64,000 nucleotides of DNA from HIMB114 sp008638005 (lineage in GTDB: Bacteria; Pseudomonadota; Alphaproteobacteria; Pelagibacterales; Pelagibacteraceae). This document shows positions 8,390-17,733 of this stretch, in pieces. The translations under genes and the position numbers were made by a program. Position 1 is the stretch's first letter. Each line of letters opens with the position of its first letter. The notes beneath the pieces were generated by a model. That model worked only from the letters and a program-made list of their open reading frames with translations. It was not told the DNA's origin and searched no databases. Location: positions 496,001 to 560,000 of the forward strand of contig CP136340.1 of assembly GCA_032681305.1 (NCBI GenBank), given 5' to 3'.

Positions 8390-9355
8390 ATGATAGCTGA
8401 ACAACAACCAGATTTAAAAATTTCAGTTAAACAAACTTTTAATATTGATGCTGATTTAGAAGTCCCGGCATTCTCAGAGAAAAATGACTATGTTCCAGAA
8501 ATCGATAACAATTATATCTTTGATAAAGAAACTACACTTGCAATACTCGCAGGGTTTTCAAATAACAAAAGAGTAATGGTACAGGGCTATCATGGTACTG
8601 GAAAATCTACTCATATTGAGCAAGTGGCAGCAAGACTTAATTGGCCATGTGTTCGGGTTAATCTTGATAGTCATATCAGCAGAATAGATCTTATTGGTAA
8701 AGATGCGATTGTAATTAAAGATGGTAAGCAAATCACAGAATTTAAAGAAGGCATATTACCTTGGTCTTTACAAAATCCAGTAGCTCTTGTGTTTGATGAA
8801 TATGACGCTGGCAGACCAGATGTCATGTTTGTAATTCAAAGAGTTTTAGAAAGCGAAGGTAAATTTACCCTCTTAGATAAAAATAAAGTCATAAAACCTA
8901 ATCAAGCGTTTAGGTTGTTTGCTACAGCTAATACCATAGGCCTTGGTGATACAACTGGTCTATATCACGGAACACAACAAATAAATCAGGGTCAGATGGA
9001 CAGATGGAATATTGTTACAACATTAAATTATTTAGAACCACAAAAAGAAGAAGCTATTATTCTAGCAAAATGTGAATTTTTAAAAAACACTCAAGGTAAA
9101 CAGATTATAAAAAACATGGTCCAGGTTGCTAACCTCACAAGAAATGGTTTTGCAAATGGCGATATTTCAACAGTCATGAGTCCAAGGACAGTTTTAACTT
9201 GGGCGGATAATTATAAAATTTTCTCTGATCTAAAACATTCATTTAAAGTTTCTTTCTTAAATAAATGTGATGAACTAGAACGACCGATTATTGCTGAATA
9301 CTACCAAAGATGTTTTGGTGAAGATCTGACTTCATCTAAAAGCAATGTCGAATAA
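8390..9355 (+). CDS. cobS: CobS-like MoxR-type AAA+ ATPase
   Basis: This 321-residue AAA+ ATPase has Walker A GYHGTGKSTHIEQ near residue 66, Walker B ALVFDEYDAGRPD near residue 130, and sensor-like FRLFATANT. It matches CobS, the ATPase subunit that works with the VWA protein CobT and the large subunit CobN in aerobic cobalt chelation. No cobN or other corrin gene is present in this window. Many Alphaproteobacteria keep cobS-cobT next to rpmB regardless of cobalamin synthesis, so a broader metal-insertion or remodelling role is possible. The stop overlaps the cobT start by 11 bp. Confidence 0.9.
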   Translation: MIAEQQPDLKISVKQTFNIDADLEVPAFSEKNDYVPEIDNNYIFDKETTLAILAGFSNNKRVMVQGYHGTGKSTHIEQVAARLNWPCVRVNLDSHISRIDLIGKDAIVIKDGKQITEFKEGILPWSLQNPVALVFDEYDAGRPDVMFVIQRVLESEGKFTLLDKNKVIKPNQAFRLFATANTIGLGDTTGLYHGTQQINQGQMDRWNIVTTLNYLEPQKEEAIILAKCEFLKNTQGKQIIKNMVQVANLTRNGFANGDISTVMSPRTVLTWADNYKIFSDLKHSFKVSFLNKCDELERPIIAEYYQRCFGEDLTSSKSNVE

Positions 9356-11129
9356 TTCAAAATTAGAAAAATTTAAAACCGCAATACACTCGACTGCAAA
9401 AGCTATTGCAAGATCAAACTTACAGGAAAAAAAGGAGAAGTTTGAAAAAATTAGTAAACCAAAAATTTTATCACCAGAAAATCAAGAAGAAATCTTAGAG
9501 GCTCGCGTATTATCTGATAGTGACGCTTTAAAAATTAAATACAGTGATGAATATATATTAAATAAAAACCAACCATCTGGTACGATAAGCCGAAGTTTGT
9601 ATCAAGTAGCAGAAAAAATTAGATATGAAAAAATTGGCTCAGATCAATTTAAAGGAATAAAAAATAATCTTAATCAATTTTATCAAAAAAAAATATCGGA
9701 AAGTAATGTTCATTCACAAAATTTTATAGCTGATGCTTTTGAGGCTTATTTAAGAGGTAAAGTCATGGGCTTTAAAGTGCCAGCAAATAAAAAAGATGAT
9801 TTTAAAAGATGGAATGAAATATTTGATAATAAGGTCTCAGATAAAATTTTTTCACTTACTAAAAGTCTGGATGATCAAAAAGCGTATGGACAAAAGATCA
9901 ATTCTATTATTCATGATTTGGAAATCCAGGATCAAAATTCAAATCCACAAAATGTAGAAAATGATAATGAGGATGACTCCAATAATGATAATCAAGATAA
10001 TGAGCAACAACAACTGCAAGAGCAAGAAAATCAACAATCACAAAAGCCAGAATTTGATATGGAAAGTTTAGTCCCTGAAATAGACTTCGATCCAAGCCTT
10101 AATGATCAGGAAATTGCTCTAGAAGATAGTGATGATGAAGATGTCAAAACAACAAGAGCTCAAAAACAGTCAACGAATGATCCTAACAAATATAAAATTT
10201 TTACAAATCAGTATGATAAAATCTTAGAAGCCAATGAACTTATTACTGATGAAGAGATTTCTAAACTTAGAAATAACCTTGATCTACAATTGTCTTCCTT
10301 ACAATCTTTTATTTCTAGATTGGCTAATAAATTACAAAGAAAATTACTTGCAAAACAAAATAGATCTTGGAATTTTGATTTAGAAGAAGGATTGCTGGAT
10401 GCATCTAAGTTGCCTAGAGTTATTATGGATCCGTTTAACTCCTTGTCTTATAAAAAAGAAAAGGACATTGATTTTAAAGATACTATCGTTACATTACTCA
10501 TTGATAATTCAGGTTCAATGCGTGGGCGTCCGATAACTATTGCTGCAATTTGTGCAGATATATTATCTAGAACTTTAGAACGTTGTTCAGTTAAAGTGGA
10601 AATTTTAGGATTTACAACTCAAAATTGGAAAGGCGGGAAAAGTCGAGAACTTTGGATGAAACATAAAAGAGAAAATCCTGGTCGATTAAATGATCTATGT
10701 CATATCATTTATAAATCTGCGGACACACCTTGGAGAAGATCAAAAAATAATCTTGGGTTAATGTTAAAAGAAGGAATATTAAAAGAGAATATAGATGGAG
10801 AAGCGGTTCTTTGGGCCTACAACCGATTAAAAAAAAGGAAAGAAGAAAGAAAAATTATAATGGTTATATCTGATGGCGCTCCAGTCGATGATTCTACCCT
10901 GTCCGTAAATTCGCCAAGCTATTTAGAACAACATCTCAAAAAAGTTGTTCAATGGATTGAAAATAACTCTGATATTGAAATTAATGCTATTGGTATTGGG
11001 CATGATGTAACGAATTATTATCAAAAGGCTGTGAAAATAGTAGATGTTCAAGAGTTGGGTGATGCTATGGTAGATCAGTTAGTTGATCTATTTATTAATT
11101 CACCTGCTAAAAGAAGAACCTTGAATTAA
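9345..11129 (+). CDS. cobT: CobT-like VWA-domain protein
   Basis: This 594-residue partner of CobS has an N-terminal helical region and a central acidic, Asn/Gln-rich linker (residues ~200-280, many D/E/N/Q). Its C-terminal von Willebrand A domain carries a MIDAS motif, LLIDNSGSMRGRP, near residue 388, and a later IMVISDGAPVDD. In aerobic cobaltochelatase, CobT and CobS form a chaperone-like ring that powers CobN. Start codon overlap with cobS supports a fixed stoichiometry. The acidic linker is typical of CobT. The 3' end overlaps the convergent YhhQ-like gene by 30 bp. Confidence 0.9.
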   Translation: MSNNSKLEKFKTAIHSTAKAIARSNLQEKKEKFEKISKPKILSPENQEEILEARVLSDSDALKIKYSDEYILNKNQPSGTISRSLYQVAEKIRYEKIGSDQFKGIKNNLNQFYQKKISESNVHSQNFIADAFEAYLRGKVMGFKVPANKKDDFKRWNEIFDNKVSDKIFSLTKSLDDQKAYGQKINSIIHDLEIQDQNSNPQNVENDNEDDSNNDNQDNEQQQLQEQENQQSQKPEFDMESLVPEIDFDPSLNDQEIALEDSDDEDVKTTRAQKQSTNDPNKYKIFTNQYDKILEANELITDEEISKLRNNLDLQLSSLQSFISRLANKLQRKLLAKQNRSWNFDLEEGLLDASKLPRVIMDPFNSLSYKKEKDIDFKDTIVTLLIDNSGSMRGRPITIAAICADILSRTLERCSVKVEILGFTTQNWKGGKSRELWMKHKRENPGRLNDLCHIIYKSADTPWRRSKNNLGLMLKEGILKENIDGEAVLWAYNRLKKRKEERKIIMVISDGAPVDDSTLSVNSPSYLEQHLKKVVQWIENNSDIEINAIGIGHDVTNYYQKAVKIVDVQELGDAMVDQLVDLFINSPAKRRTLN

Positions 11130-11675
11130 ATTCAGGTTTACAAGTATCATCCTGAAGGGAACTAGCATTAACATTGCTATTAATATTTTTACAATAAAAT
11201 CACCAAGAGCTAAACTAATCCATGGAACTTCAGTTCCATAAAATGCGATTGAAAAAAACAAAATGGTATCAACAGCTGATGAAATTAAAGATGATAAAAA
11301 CGGTGGAACAAACCATAGCTTACTATGTCTAAGTTTATTAAAAATATTGGCATCAAGTAGTTGAGCGATGAAAAATGCGGTACCAGAACCAATTACAATT
11401 CGTATAGAAATTAAATTAAAGTCGCTAATTGAAAAAAATAGGGAAACTAAAACGCCCCATACAAAACCAGCATGGATGACTCTTTTTGTAAATTGAATTC
11501 CGTGTATTCGGTTTGCTAAATCAGTTACCAAAAATGCTATGGGATAAGTAAATGCACCCCAAGTTAAAATATTTTGTAAGTTAAAATAGGGAAATGAAAA
11601 TTGAACCAAATAATTAGATGCTAAAACGATTAGCATCATAGCAACGATATATGGGATTAGTTTTTTATAGCTCAA
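11100..11675 (-). CDS. YhhQ/VUT family transporter, probable queuosine precursor importer
   Basis: A 191-residue, roughly six-helix membrane protein of the VUT_1 (YhhQ) family. Family-type stretches include TWGAFTYPIAFLVTDLANRIHG and SGTAFFIAQLLDANIF. E. coli YhhQ imports queuosine precursors, and that is the best guess here. The start appears to be TTG at 11675, overlapping the rpmB stop in TTGA; an internal ATG (residue 13) would remove most of the first membrane helix. Cotranscription with rpmB fits a translation-related role in tRNA modification. No preQ1 riboswitch was recognised upstream. Confidence 0.82.
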   Translation of the reverse strand: MSYKKLIPYIVAMMLIVLASNYLVQFSFPYFNLQNILTWGAFTYPIAFLVTDLANRIHGIQFTKRVIHAGFVWGVLVSLFFSISDFNLISIRIVIGSGTAFFIAQLLDANIFNKLRHSKLWFVPPFLSSLISSAVDTILFFSIAFYGTEVPWISLALGDFIVKILIAMLMLVPFRMILVNLNLIQGSSFSR

Positions 11676-11989
11676 TTAGCTTTAACAGGCTTTGCTTTAG
11701 GTGAATTAACTTTTGTTTTTAGCATTAATGCTTTTTTAATTTTTTTAATTCTTGGTGCTAAATTTTTATTCTTAGCTCTAATTAAAAATTGGTCTAAGCC
11801 ACCTCTAAAGTCTACAGCCTTTAAGGCTCTAGTTGAAATTTTTAAATTAACGTTTTTTCTAAGTAATTCGCTCTTTAAAGAGACCTTTTTCAGATTAGGG
11901 TAAAATCTTCTCTTCGTCTTATTATTAGCGTGTGACACCTTATGCCCTGTCATTGGACGCTTACCAGTTAACTCACATATATTTGCCAT
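11672..11989 (-). CDS. rpmB: 50S ribosomal protein L28
   Basis: A 105-residue L28 with the diagnostic start MANICELTGKRPMTGHKVSH and KRRFYPNLKKV. A basic C-terminal extension (KTKVNSPKAKPVKAN) makes it somewhat longer than the enterobacterial 78 residues, which is usual in Alphaproteobacteria. L28 is a late-assembling large-subunit protein. The gene lies downstream of, and convergent with, cobT (cobS-cobT-rpmB is a conserved neighbourhood) and is followed by the YhhQ-like gene with a 4-bp overlap. Confidence 0.97.
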   Translation of the reverse strand: MANICELTGKRPMTGHKVSHANNKTKRRFYPNLKKVSLKSELLRKNVNLKISTRALKAVDFRGGLDQFLIRAKNKNLAPRIKKIKKALMLKTKVNSPKAKPVKAN

Positions 11990-12062
11990 AGGTGAAGAGG
12001 ATATATTTCTTTAACTTCTCTTGGTCAAGGTGTTTTTCTCTCGTATTTTCTTGCTCGTTAAT

Positions 12063-12091
12063 TTGACAATTAAAAATTTGAGGCATATTTG
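12063..12091 (+). promoter_or_regulatory. Possible sigma-70 type promoter before the TauE/SafE gene
   Basis: TTGACA at 12063-12068 matches the -35 consensus and is followed after 17 bp by TATTTG at 12086-12091, a weak -10. It ends 24 bp before the ATG at 12116. Assigned only from sequence; A+T richness makes chance matches common. Confidence 0.35.
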
Positions 12092-12115
12092 TTGAAGAAA
12101 TATCACCAATGATAA

Positions 12116-13171
12116 ATGCTTGATATCTACTTACCGATTGCCGAAGTCTACATCAACATACCTGTTTTATTACTCATAAGTGCGATCGTTGGTTTCTTAA
12201 CTGGTCTTATTGGAATTGGTGGTGGTTTTTTAATGACCCCTATTTTAATTTTTCTAGGCATTTCTCCTATTTATGCAGTTGGCAATGGAGCAAATAATAT
12301 TTTAGCAGCTTCTGTTTCTGGAACCTTGGCTCATTATTTTAAAAAACAAATTGATATTAAAATGGGAGTCCTTATTTTAATTGGTGGATTAATTGGGTCA
12401 TTAGTTGGTGTTGAAATTTTTATTTTTTTTCTAAAACAAGGTTCTATTAATAATGTCATATCAATTTTATATTGTGGCTTACTAAGTTCTGTTGGGATTA
12501 TGATGCTTATTGAAAGTTTAAGTGAAATAAAAAGAATTCGAGAAAAAAAATTTATAAGAAGAAAGTTACATAATCACTACTGGATACATAACCTCCCTTT
12601 TAAAGTTAGAATTCATGCTTCCAAATTATATATTAGTGCCATTGGACCAATTTTTTTTGGGATCGTCATTGGATTAATATCATCCATTATGGGGGTCGGT
12701 GGTGGTTTTATATTAGTTCCAGTCTTAATTTATGTCATTGGAATGCCAGCTAGATTAGTTCCAGGCACCTCACTATTTGCAATGATATTTGTTATGATCA
12801 TTGTCACTTTGTTACATGCCTTAGAAAATAATACGATAGATTTATATCTCGTGATGATTTTATCATTAGGATCTGTACTCGGTGCTCAATTAGGATCAAA
12901 GATAAGCAGCAAGTTAGCCGGTGAAGAATTAAGAGCAATCCTTTCAATACTAATTTTAATTTTTGGCTTTAAGTTTGGTTATGATTTATTTTTTTCTAAA
13001 ATTATTCCATCTATAAATATTACAAATATTTCTATTCCCGATTTTAATAATTTTACACAATTTATCATTAATGCTTCAAAACAATACCCTATTATTTACG
13101 GTTTAGCTTCTGTCAGTATTGCTATTCTTATTGGTGTCTTAATCGCCTATTCTTTTAGAAAAATTGTTTAA
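12116..13171 (+). CDS. TauE/SafE family permease (sulfite/organosulfur exporter family)
   Basis: A 351-residue polytopic protein with two homologous halves. Each carries the family glycine signature (GFLTGLIGIGGGFLMTPIL near residue 25 and ISSIMGVGGGFILVPVLIY near residue 190). A basic cytoplasmic loop (KRIREKKFIRRKLHN) separates them. Family members export or import sulfite, sulfoacetate, taurine-derived or other small anions, so the substrate is not known. The stop abuts the next gene (1-bp overlap), suggesting one transcript with the small DUF3429-like protein. Confidence 0.88.
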   Translation: MLDIYLPIAEVYINIPVLLLISAIVGFLTGLIGIGGGFLMTPILIFLGISPIYAVGNGANNILAASVSGTLAHYFKKQIDIKMGVLILIGGLIGSLVGVEIFIFFLKQGSINNVISILYCGLLSSVGIMMLIESLSEIKRIREKKFIRRKLHNHYWIHNLPFKVRIHASKLYISAIGPIFFGIVIGLISSIMGVGGGFILVPVLIYVIGMPARLVPGTSLFAMIFVMIIVTLLHALENNTIDLYLVMILSLGSVLGAQLGSKISSKLAGEELRAILSILILIFGFKFGYDLFFSKIIPSINITNISIPDFNNFTQFIINASKQYPIIYGLASVSIAILIGVLIAYSFRKIV

Positions 13172-13599
13172 TGATCAATTTAAAACTGGTAAAAATTTTA
13201 TCTTTTGGAGGCTTAATTCCTTTTTATGCTCTATCTATATTTAACTTTTTTCATAAAGCATTTATCATTTTAGATCTCTATTCTCTTTATTCACTTGTGA
13301 TTTTAAGTTTTTTATTTGGTTCAACCTGGCTTCAGCTAATTATTTATGAAGAAAAAAAAAATATAAAAAGCCTTATTGCTTCAGTCGTTTTGGCTCCTGT
13401 TTTTTTGATTTTAATTGAAATATTTATTTCATTTGAAATTAAAATATTTATCTTTGGCTTATCTTATTTTGTAATTTTTTTAATTGATAAAAGATTTTTA
13501 AAAAATACTGAATATTTAAAAATTCGAAAGAATTTAACGCTACAGGTAATTCTGACTCATTTAATCTTATTGATTAGCATTCACACCAACAGCTTCTGA
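13171..13599 (+). CDS. Small membrane protein, DUF3429-like
   Basis: A 142-residue hydrophobic protein with about five membrane segments. The GGLIPFYALSI start and the YSLVILSFLFGSTWLQ stretch resemble the DUF3429 family of unknown function. The start codon overlaps the TauE/SafE stop. The last 33 bp overlap the pyrD 3' end on the opposite strand. Function is unknown. Confidence 0.7.
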   Translation: MINLKLVKILSFGGLIPFYALSIFNFFHKAFIILDLYSLYSLVILSFLFGSTWLQLIIYEEKKNIKSLIASVVLAPVFLILIEIFISFEIKIFIFGLSYFVIFLIDKRFLKNTEYLKIRKNLTLQVILTHLILLISIHTNSF

Positions 13600-14622
13600 T
13601 ATATTTTTAAATCCATCTCGCTTTAAAAACTCAGTAATATCTTCATTAATATTTGATGCCACATAAGGACCTTTGAAAACTAATGAAGTATAAAGCTGAA
13701 CTAAATTTGCTCCTGCTTTAATTTTTTCATAAGCAGTTTCTCCATCACTTACCCCGCCCACTCCTATAATCGGAACTTTGCCTTTTAAAAACTTGTAAAA
13801 ACTAGAAATAATTTTATTGGATAAAGTGTAAATAGGGCTGCCAGACAAACCTCCGACCTCTTCCCTATCTTTTCCTCGTAAATGTTCTTTACCCTCAATA
13901 GATGTATTAGTTAAAATTAAACCATCAATTTTTTTATTTAAAAATATTTCAGCTAATTTTTCTACCTCTGATGTTCCAATGTTAGGTGAAATTTTAAAGA
14001 TGATAGGCTTACTATTTTTTTGATTGCTCCTAAAATCATTAAGCGCTTCAATTAATTCTGATATTTTATTTTCATCGTGTAAAGTTCTCAAGTTCGGCGT
14101 GTTAGGCGAAGAGATATTAACAGCAATATAATGCGCCTGATCATAAAATTTTTTGATACAAGTCAAATAGTCATCGACTTTAGTCGCATTTTCTTTATTA
14201 GGACCAATATTAACTCCTAGAACACCTTTGCTGACTTGATTTGAAATTCTATTGTAGATCTCTTCCATTCCATTATTGGGAAAACCCAAACGATTAATGA
14301 TTGCTTTGTCTTCATTGAGCCTGAATACTCTTGGTTTTGGATTTCCCTCTTGTGGTTTTGGAGTTACCGTACCCACTTCTGCAAAACCAAAACCCAGTTT
14401 AAACATGGAATTATAAACTTCTGCGTTTTTATCAAAGCCAGCCGCAAGTCCTACAGGGTTGATAAAATCAATACCGAATACTGTGGATTTTAAAGTGTCG
14501 TCACCTTTAAATTTAAAAAGATCTAGGGGTAAAATATCTCTCTTTAAAACGTTAATTGCTAATTGATGGGCAACTTCTGGGTTTGTTTGTTTTAATAAAG
14601 AACTAAAAATATCATACAGCAT
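13567..14622 (-). CDS. pyrD: Dihydroorotate dehydrogenase (quinone), class 2
   Basis: Oxidises dihydroorotate to orotate with FMN, passing electrons to ubiquinone at the inner membrane, in pyrimidine synthesis. The 351-residue length and N-terminal helix (MLYDIFSSLLKQTNPEVAHQ) fit class 2. Motifs are GLAAGFDKNAEVYN near residue 60, VNISSPNTPNLR near residue 168 with the catalytic Ser, and the FMN phosphate site in IIGVGGVSDGETAYEKIKAGA. It begins 2 bp after lysS, so the two are probably cotranscribed. Confidence 0.96.
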   Translation of the reverse strand: MLYDIFSSLLKQTNPEVAHQLAINVLKRDILPLDLFKFKGDDTLKSTVFGIDFINPVGLAAGFDKNAEVYNSMFKLGFGFAEVGTVTPKPQEGNPKPRVFRLNEDKAIINRLGFPNNGMEEIYNRISNQVSKGVLGVNIGPNKENATKVDDYLTCIKKFYDQAHYIAVNISSPNTPNLRTLHDENKISELIEALNDFRSNQKNSKPIIFKISPNIGTSEVEKLAEIFLNKKIDGLILTNTSIEGKEHLRGKDREEVGGLSGSPIYTLSNKIISSFYKFLKGKVPIIGVGGVSDGETAYEKIKAGANLVQLYTSLVFKGPYVASNINEDITEFLKRDGFKNISEAVGVNANQ

Positions 14623-14624
14623 CT

Positions 14625-16190
14625 TTATCTATTTAAACTTTTCTCCAATAATTGAATAGTTTCTTCTCGTCCAAAAAAACATATAAATGATCCCATTCGA
14701 GGACCCTGCTCATCACCAAACACAATTTCATAGATTGCTTTAAACCAATCTCTTAGTTTTTCTTTTGGATAATATTTTTTTCCTACCGTAAATACCTCTG
14801 TTTGAATTTCAGATGGATCTTTTCCATCTGGCATTTTTTTTAAAACTTCAATTAAATCTAATAGAGCCTTTTTTTCATTTTCATTTGCTGACCTGTATTG
14901 TTTAAAGGGTTTAACAATGTCATTGAAATATTGAATCGCATAATAAATGAGTTTCCCCAAGATAGGATGCTCTTCTTTAATAATTTCAGGATTATAGTTT
15001 TTGATAAACTTCCAAACCACTTTTTCACTCTCAGCATTGCTGGCACTAACTAAATTTAAAAGTACACCAAAAGTGATTACATTTTTTTCTTTTGGCGGAT
15101 TACCATTATGAACATGCCAAACAGGGTTGCCTAATTGCTCTTTAATTTCTTGCTGCTCAAATTTTTCTAAGAAAGTTAAATATTCATCAACCGCTTTTGG
15201 GATCACTTGAGGGTAAAGTTTTTTTGCCCTTTGAGGATTTTGATACATATAAAGCGCTAAACTTTCTTGCGTAGCGTATTTTAACCATTCTTCTATTGTA
15301 ATTCCGTTACCTTTAGATTTTGATATTTTTTCCCCTTTTTCATCTAAAAATAATTCGTAGGCGAATCCATTGGGAGGTGAGGAGCCTAATGTTTTGCAAA
15401 TTTTTCCTGAAAGCTCTGCACTTGGAATTAAATCTTTACCATACATCTCAAAATCAACTTTTAAAGCAGACCATCGCATCGCCCAATCCACTTTCCATTG
15501 TAGCTTACAATGACCATCTGTAACTTTCGTTTTAAATTTCTTTCCATGATTATCAAAGACAACTTCATTTTGTTTTGTATCTATTTCAATAATTGGAATT
15601 TCTAAAACTTTTCCAGTTTCAGGACATATAGGTAAAAAAGGACTATAAGTTTTTTTTCTTTCAGGTCCTAACGTGGGTAAAACAATATTCATAATGTTTT
15701 CATAGTTTTTTAAAACGTTAATTAATTCATTGTTAAAAGCTCCAGATTGGTACATATGAGTTGAGCTTTTAAATTCATAACTAAAATTAAATTTATTTAA
15801 AAAAGATTTTAACATTTCATTATTATGCTCACCAAAACTTGGGAATTTCTCAAAAGGATCAGGAACAGCTGTTAAGGGCTTATTCAAATTTTTTTCTAAC
15901 AATTCTTTGTTAGGTATATTGTCTGGAACTTTTCTCAAACCATCCATATCATCAGAAAATGTATAAAGTTTAACTGGAATATCTGAAATTTTTTTAAAAG
16001 CTTGAATAACCATTGTTGTTCGACATACCTCTCCGAAAGTTCCTATGTGAGGTAGTCCGCTTGGTCCATATCCTGTTTGAAAAAGGACATGACCTTTTTT
16101 TTCTAAAGCTTTTCCTTTTTTTTTTAAAATGGCTCTCGCTTCAACAAATGGCCACGCTATAGAGGATAAATATTCCTGACTCATAAACAT
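14625..16190 (-). CDS. lysS: Lysyl-tRNA synthetase, class I
   Basis: Charges tRNA-Lys. It is the class I (archaeal-type, LysK) enzyme, recognised by the HIGH-type motif in GPSGLPHIGTFGEV near residue 46 and the KMSKS-type KISKSKGNG near residue 290. Most bacteria use the unrelated class II enzyme; Alphaproteobacteria commonly have class I. The 521-residue length is normal. Either the ATG at 16190 or the one two codons later (16184) could be the start. pyrD follows after 2 bp. Confidence 0.95.
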   Translation of the reverse strand: MFMSQEYLSSIAWPFVEARAILKKKGKALEKKGHVLFQTGYGPSGLPHIGTFGEVCRTTMVIQAFKKISDIPVKLYTFSDDMDGLRKVPDNIPNKELLEKNLNKPLTAVPDPFEKFPSFGEHNNEMLKSFLNKFNFSYEFKSSTHMYQSGAFNNELINVLKNYENIMNIVLPTLGPERKKTYSPFLPICPETGKVLEIPIIEIDTKQNEVVFDNHGKKFKTKVTDGHCKLQWKVDWAMRWSALKVDFEMYGKDLIPSAELSGKICKTLGSSPPNGFAYELFLDEKGEKISKSKGNGITIEEWLKYATQESLALYMYQNPQRAKKLYPQVIPKAVDEYLTFLEKFEQQEIKEQLGNPVWHVHNGNPPKEKNVITFGVLLNLVSASNAESEKVVWKFIKNYNPEIIKEEHPILGKLIYYAIQYFNDIVKPFKQYRSANENEKKALLDLIEVLKKMPDGKDPSEIQTEVFTVGKKYYPKEKLRDWFKAIYEIVFGDEQGPRMGSFICFFGREETIQLLEKSLNR

Positions 16191-16287
16191 TTTGTTTATA
16201 GGCTAAAATATACATTTTTCAAATTGCAAACGCTTGAACCGTTGTCTAAAAAAAATATTAATATAATTTCCTTTTAACTGCTTTGAA

Positions 16288-17733
16288 ATGAATACTGGAT
16301 TAAAAACAACATTTCTCATTATTGGATATTTAATAATTACAATTTCAGCTTTTATGATCATTCCTCATATAGTTGAGATAACCATTGGTGATGGTTCGCA
16401 ACATTTTCTCGTTACAGCAATTCTCAGTGCTTTTATTGGAACCTTAATCGTTTTGATCAGTCGAACTGAAGATAAAACTTTAAATGTAAGAGAAGCTTTT
16501 TTAATGACCAATTTGGCTTGGTTTTCGATTTCTTTTTTTGGGGCTCTACCTTTATATTTTTCATCATTGGATTTAACTTTTACCGATGCGTTTTTTGAGA
16601 GTGTATCTGGTATTACAACTACAGGATCTACGATTTTACCAACTGTTGAACTAGCATCTAAAGGGACTTTAATTTGGAGATCTTTGTTGCAGTGGCTAGG
16701 TGGTATTGGAATTATTGTAATGGCAATTACGATTTTACCTTTGTTAAATATTGGAGGGATGCAATTATTTAGAACCGAGGGTATGGAAGTTGAAAAAGTT
16801 GTACCTAAAACAACTGAGATCGCTTTATCAATTTCAAAAATATATATTTATGTTACGCTAGCTTGTTTCTTTTCTTACTCTGTAGCAGGCATGAATACCT
16901 TTGATGCTATTAACCACGCATTAACTACAGTCTCAACCGGAGGGTATTCGACTTATACTGAGTCTATTGGTTATTTTAATAGTACAGCCATAGAAGTTGT
17001 TGCCATCGTATTTATTATATCGGGTAGTATCCCCTTTCTTGCTTATATTAAATTTGGAAGAGGCGACTGGCTAACTTTTTTTAAAGATAAACAAATCAGC
17101 GGTTTCTTTTTAATACTACTTATTTCTATATTAATAATTTTTATTCACTCTGTAATGAATGTTAATGAAAACCCTTTATATGCCTTGAGAGACGCTGCTT
17201 TCAATGTAACATCAATAATGACTGGAACAGGCTATACCACGCAAAATTACAGTACCTGGGGAAACTTTGCATTATTTTATTTTCTCTTCTTAATGTTTAT
17301 TGGTGGCTGTTCAGCCTCAACTACATGTGGAATAAAAGTATTTCGTTTTCAAATTTTAATCTCATTTATTGATAGGCAAATTAAACAAATGTTTTATCCT
17401 CATGGAATATTTCCAGTTAAATATAATAAGCAAAATATTAATGATAAATTTTTAACCTCAGTTCTTGCTTTTGTTTGTCTTTATATATTTGTATTTTTTA
17501 TTTTAACTGTACTTCTTTCTTTAACCGGTCTCGATGTAATTACTGCAGTCTCTGCTGCAGCAACATCAATTTCCAATGTAGGTCCGGGATTAGGTCCTAT
17601 GATTGGACCTGAGGGCAACTTTTTTACTTTAACGGATACAGCTAAATGGCTTTTATCTCTAGGTATGTTGCTTGGAAGATTAGAATTATTAACGGTATTG
17701 GTTTTATTTCTGCCTGCTTTTTGGAGAGGTTAA
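16288..17733 (+). CDS. trkH: Trk-type potassium uptake membrane protein
   Basis: TrkH is the K+-translocating subunit of Trk/Ktr systems. The 481-residue protein has four M1-P-M2 repeats. Selectivity-filter glycines are visible in SGITTTGSTILP near residue 107, TTVSTGGYSTY near residue 217, SIMTGTGYTTQN near residue 310 and TSISNVGPGLGP near residue 430. No trkA-type NAD-binding gene lies within this window. The stop overlaps the convergent argF by 4 bp. Confidence 0.94.
   Translation: MNTGLKTTFLIIGYLIITISAFMIIPHIVEITIGDGSQHFLVTAILSAFIGTLIVLISRTEDKTLNVREAFLMTNLAWFSISFFGALPLYFSSLDLTFTDAFFESVSGITTTGSTILPTVELASKGTLIWRSLLQWLGGIGIIVMAITILPLLNIGGMQLFRTEGMEVEKVVPKTTEIALSISKIYIYVTLACFFSYSVAGMNTFDAINHALTTVSTGGYSTYTESIGYFNSTAIEVVAIVFIISGSIPFLAYIKFGRGDWLTFFKDKQISGFFLILLISILIIFIHSVMNVNENPLYALRDAAFNVTSIMTGTGYTTQNYSTWGNFALFYFLFLMFIGGCSASTTCGIKVFRFQILISFIDRQIKQMFYPHGIFPVKYNKQNINDKFLTSVLAFVCLYIFVFFILTVLLSLTGLDVITAVSAAATSISNVGPGLGPMIGPEGNFFTLTDTAKWLLSLGMLLGRLELLTVLVLFLPAFWRG

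Noticed and set aside
9907..10095. Antisense ORF in the acidic linker of cobT
   Set aside because: Shadow frame produced by the Asp/Glu/Asn/Gln-rich codons of cobT; no start signal or family.
8390..11129. Evidence for cobalamin synthesis from cobS/cobT
   Set aside because: No cobN or corrin gene in the window; the pair alone is widespread and does not prove cobalt chelation.
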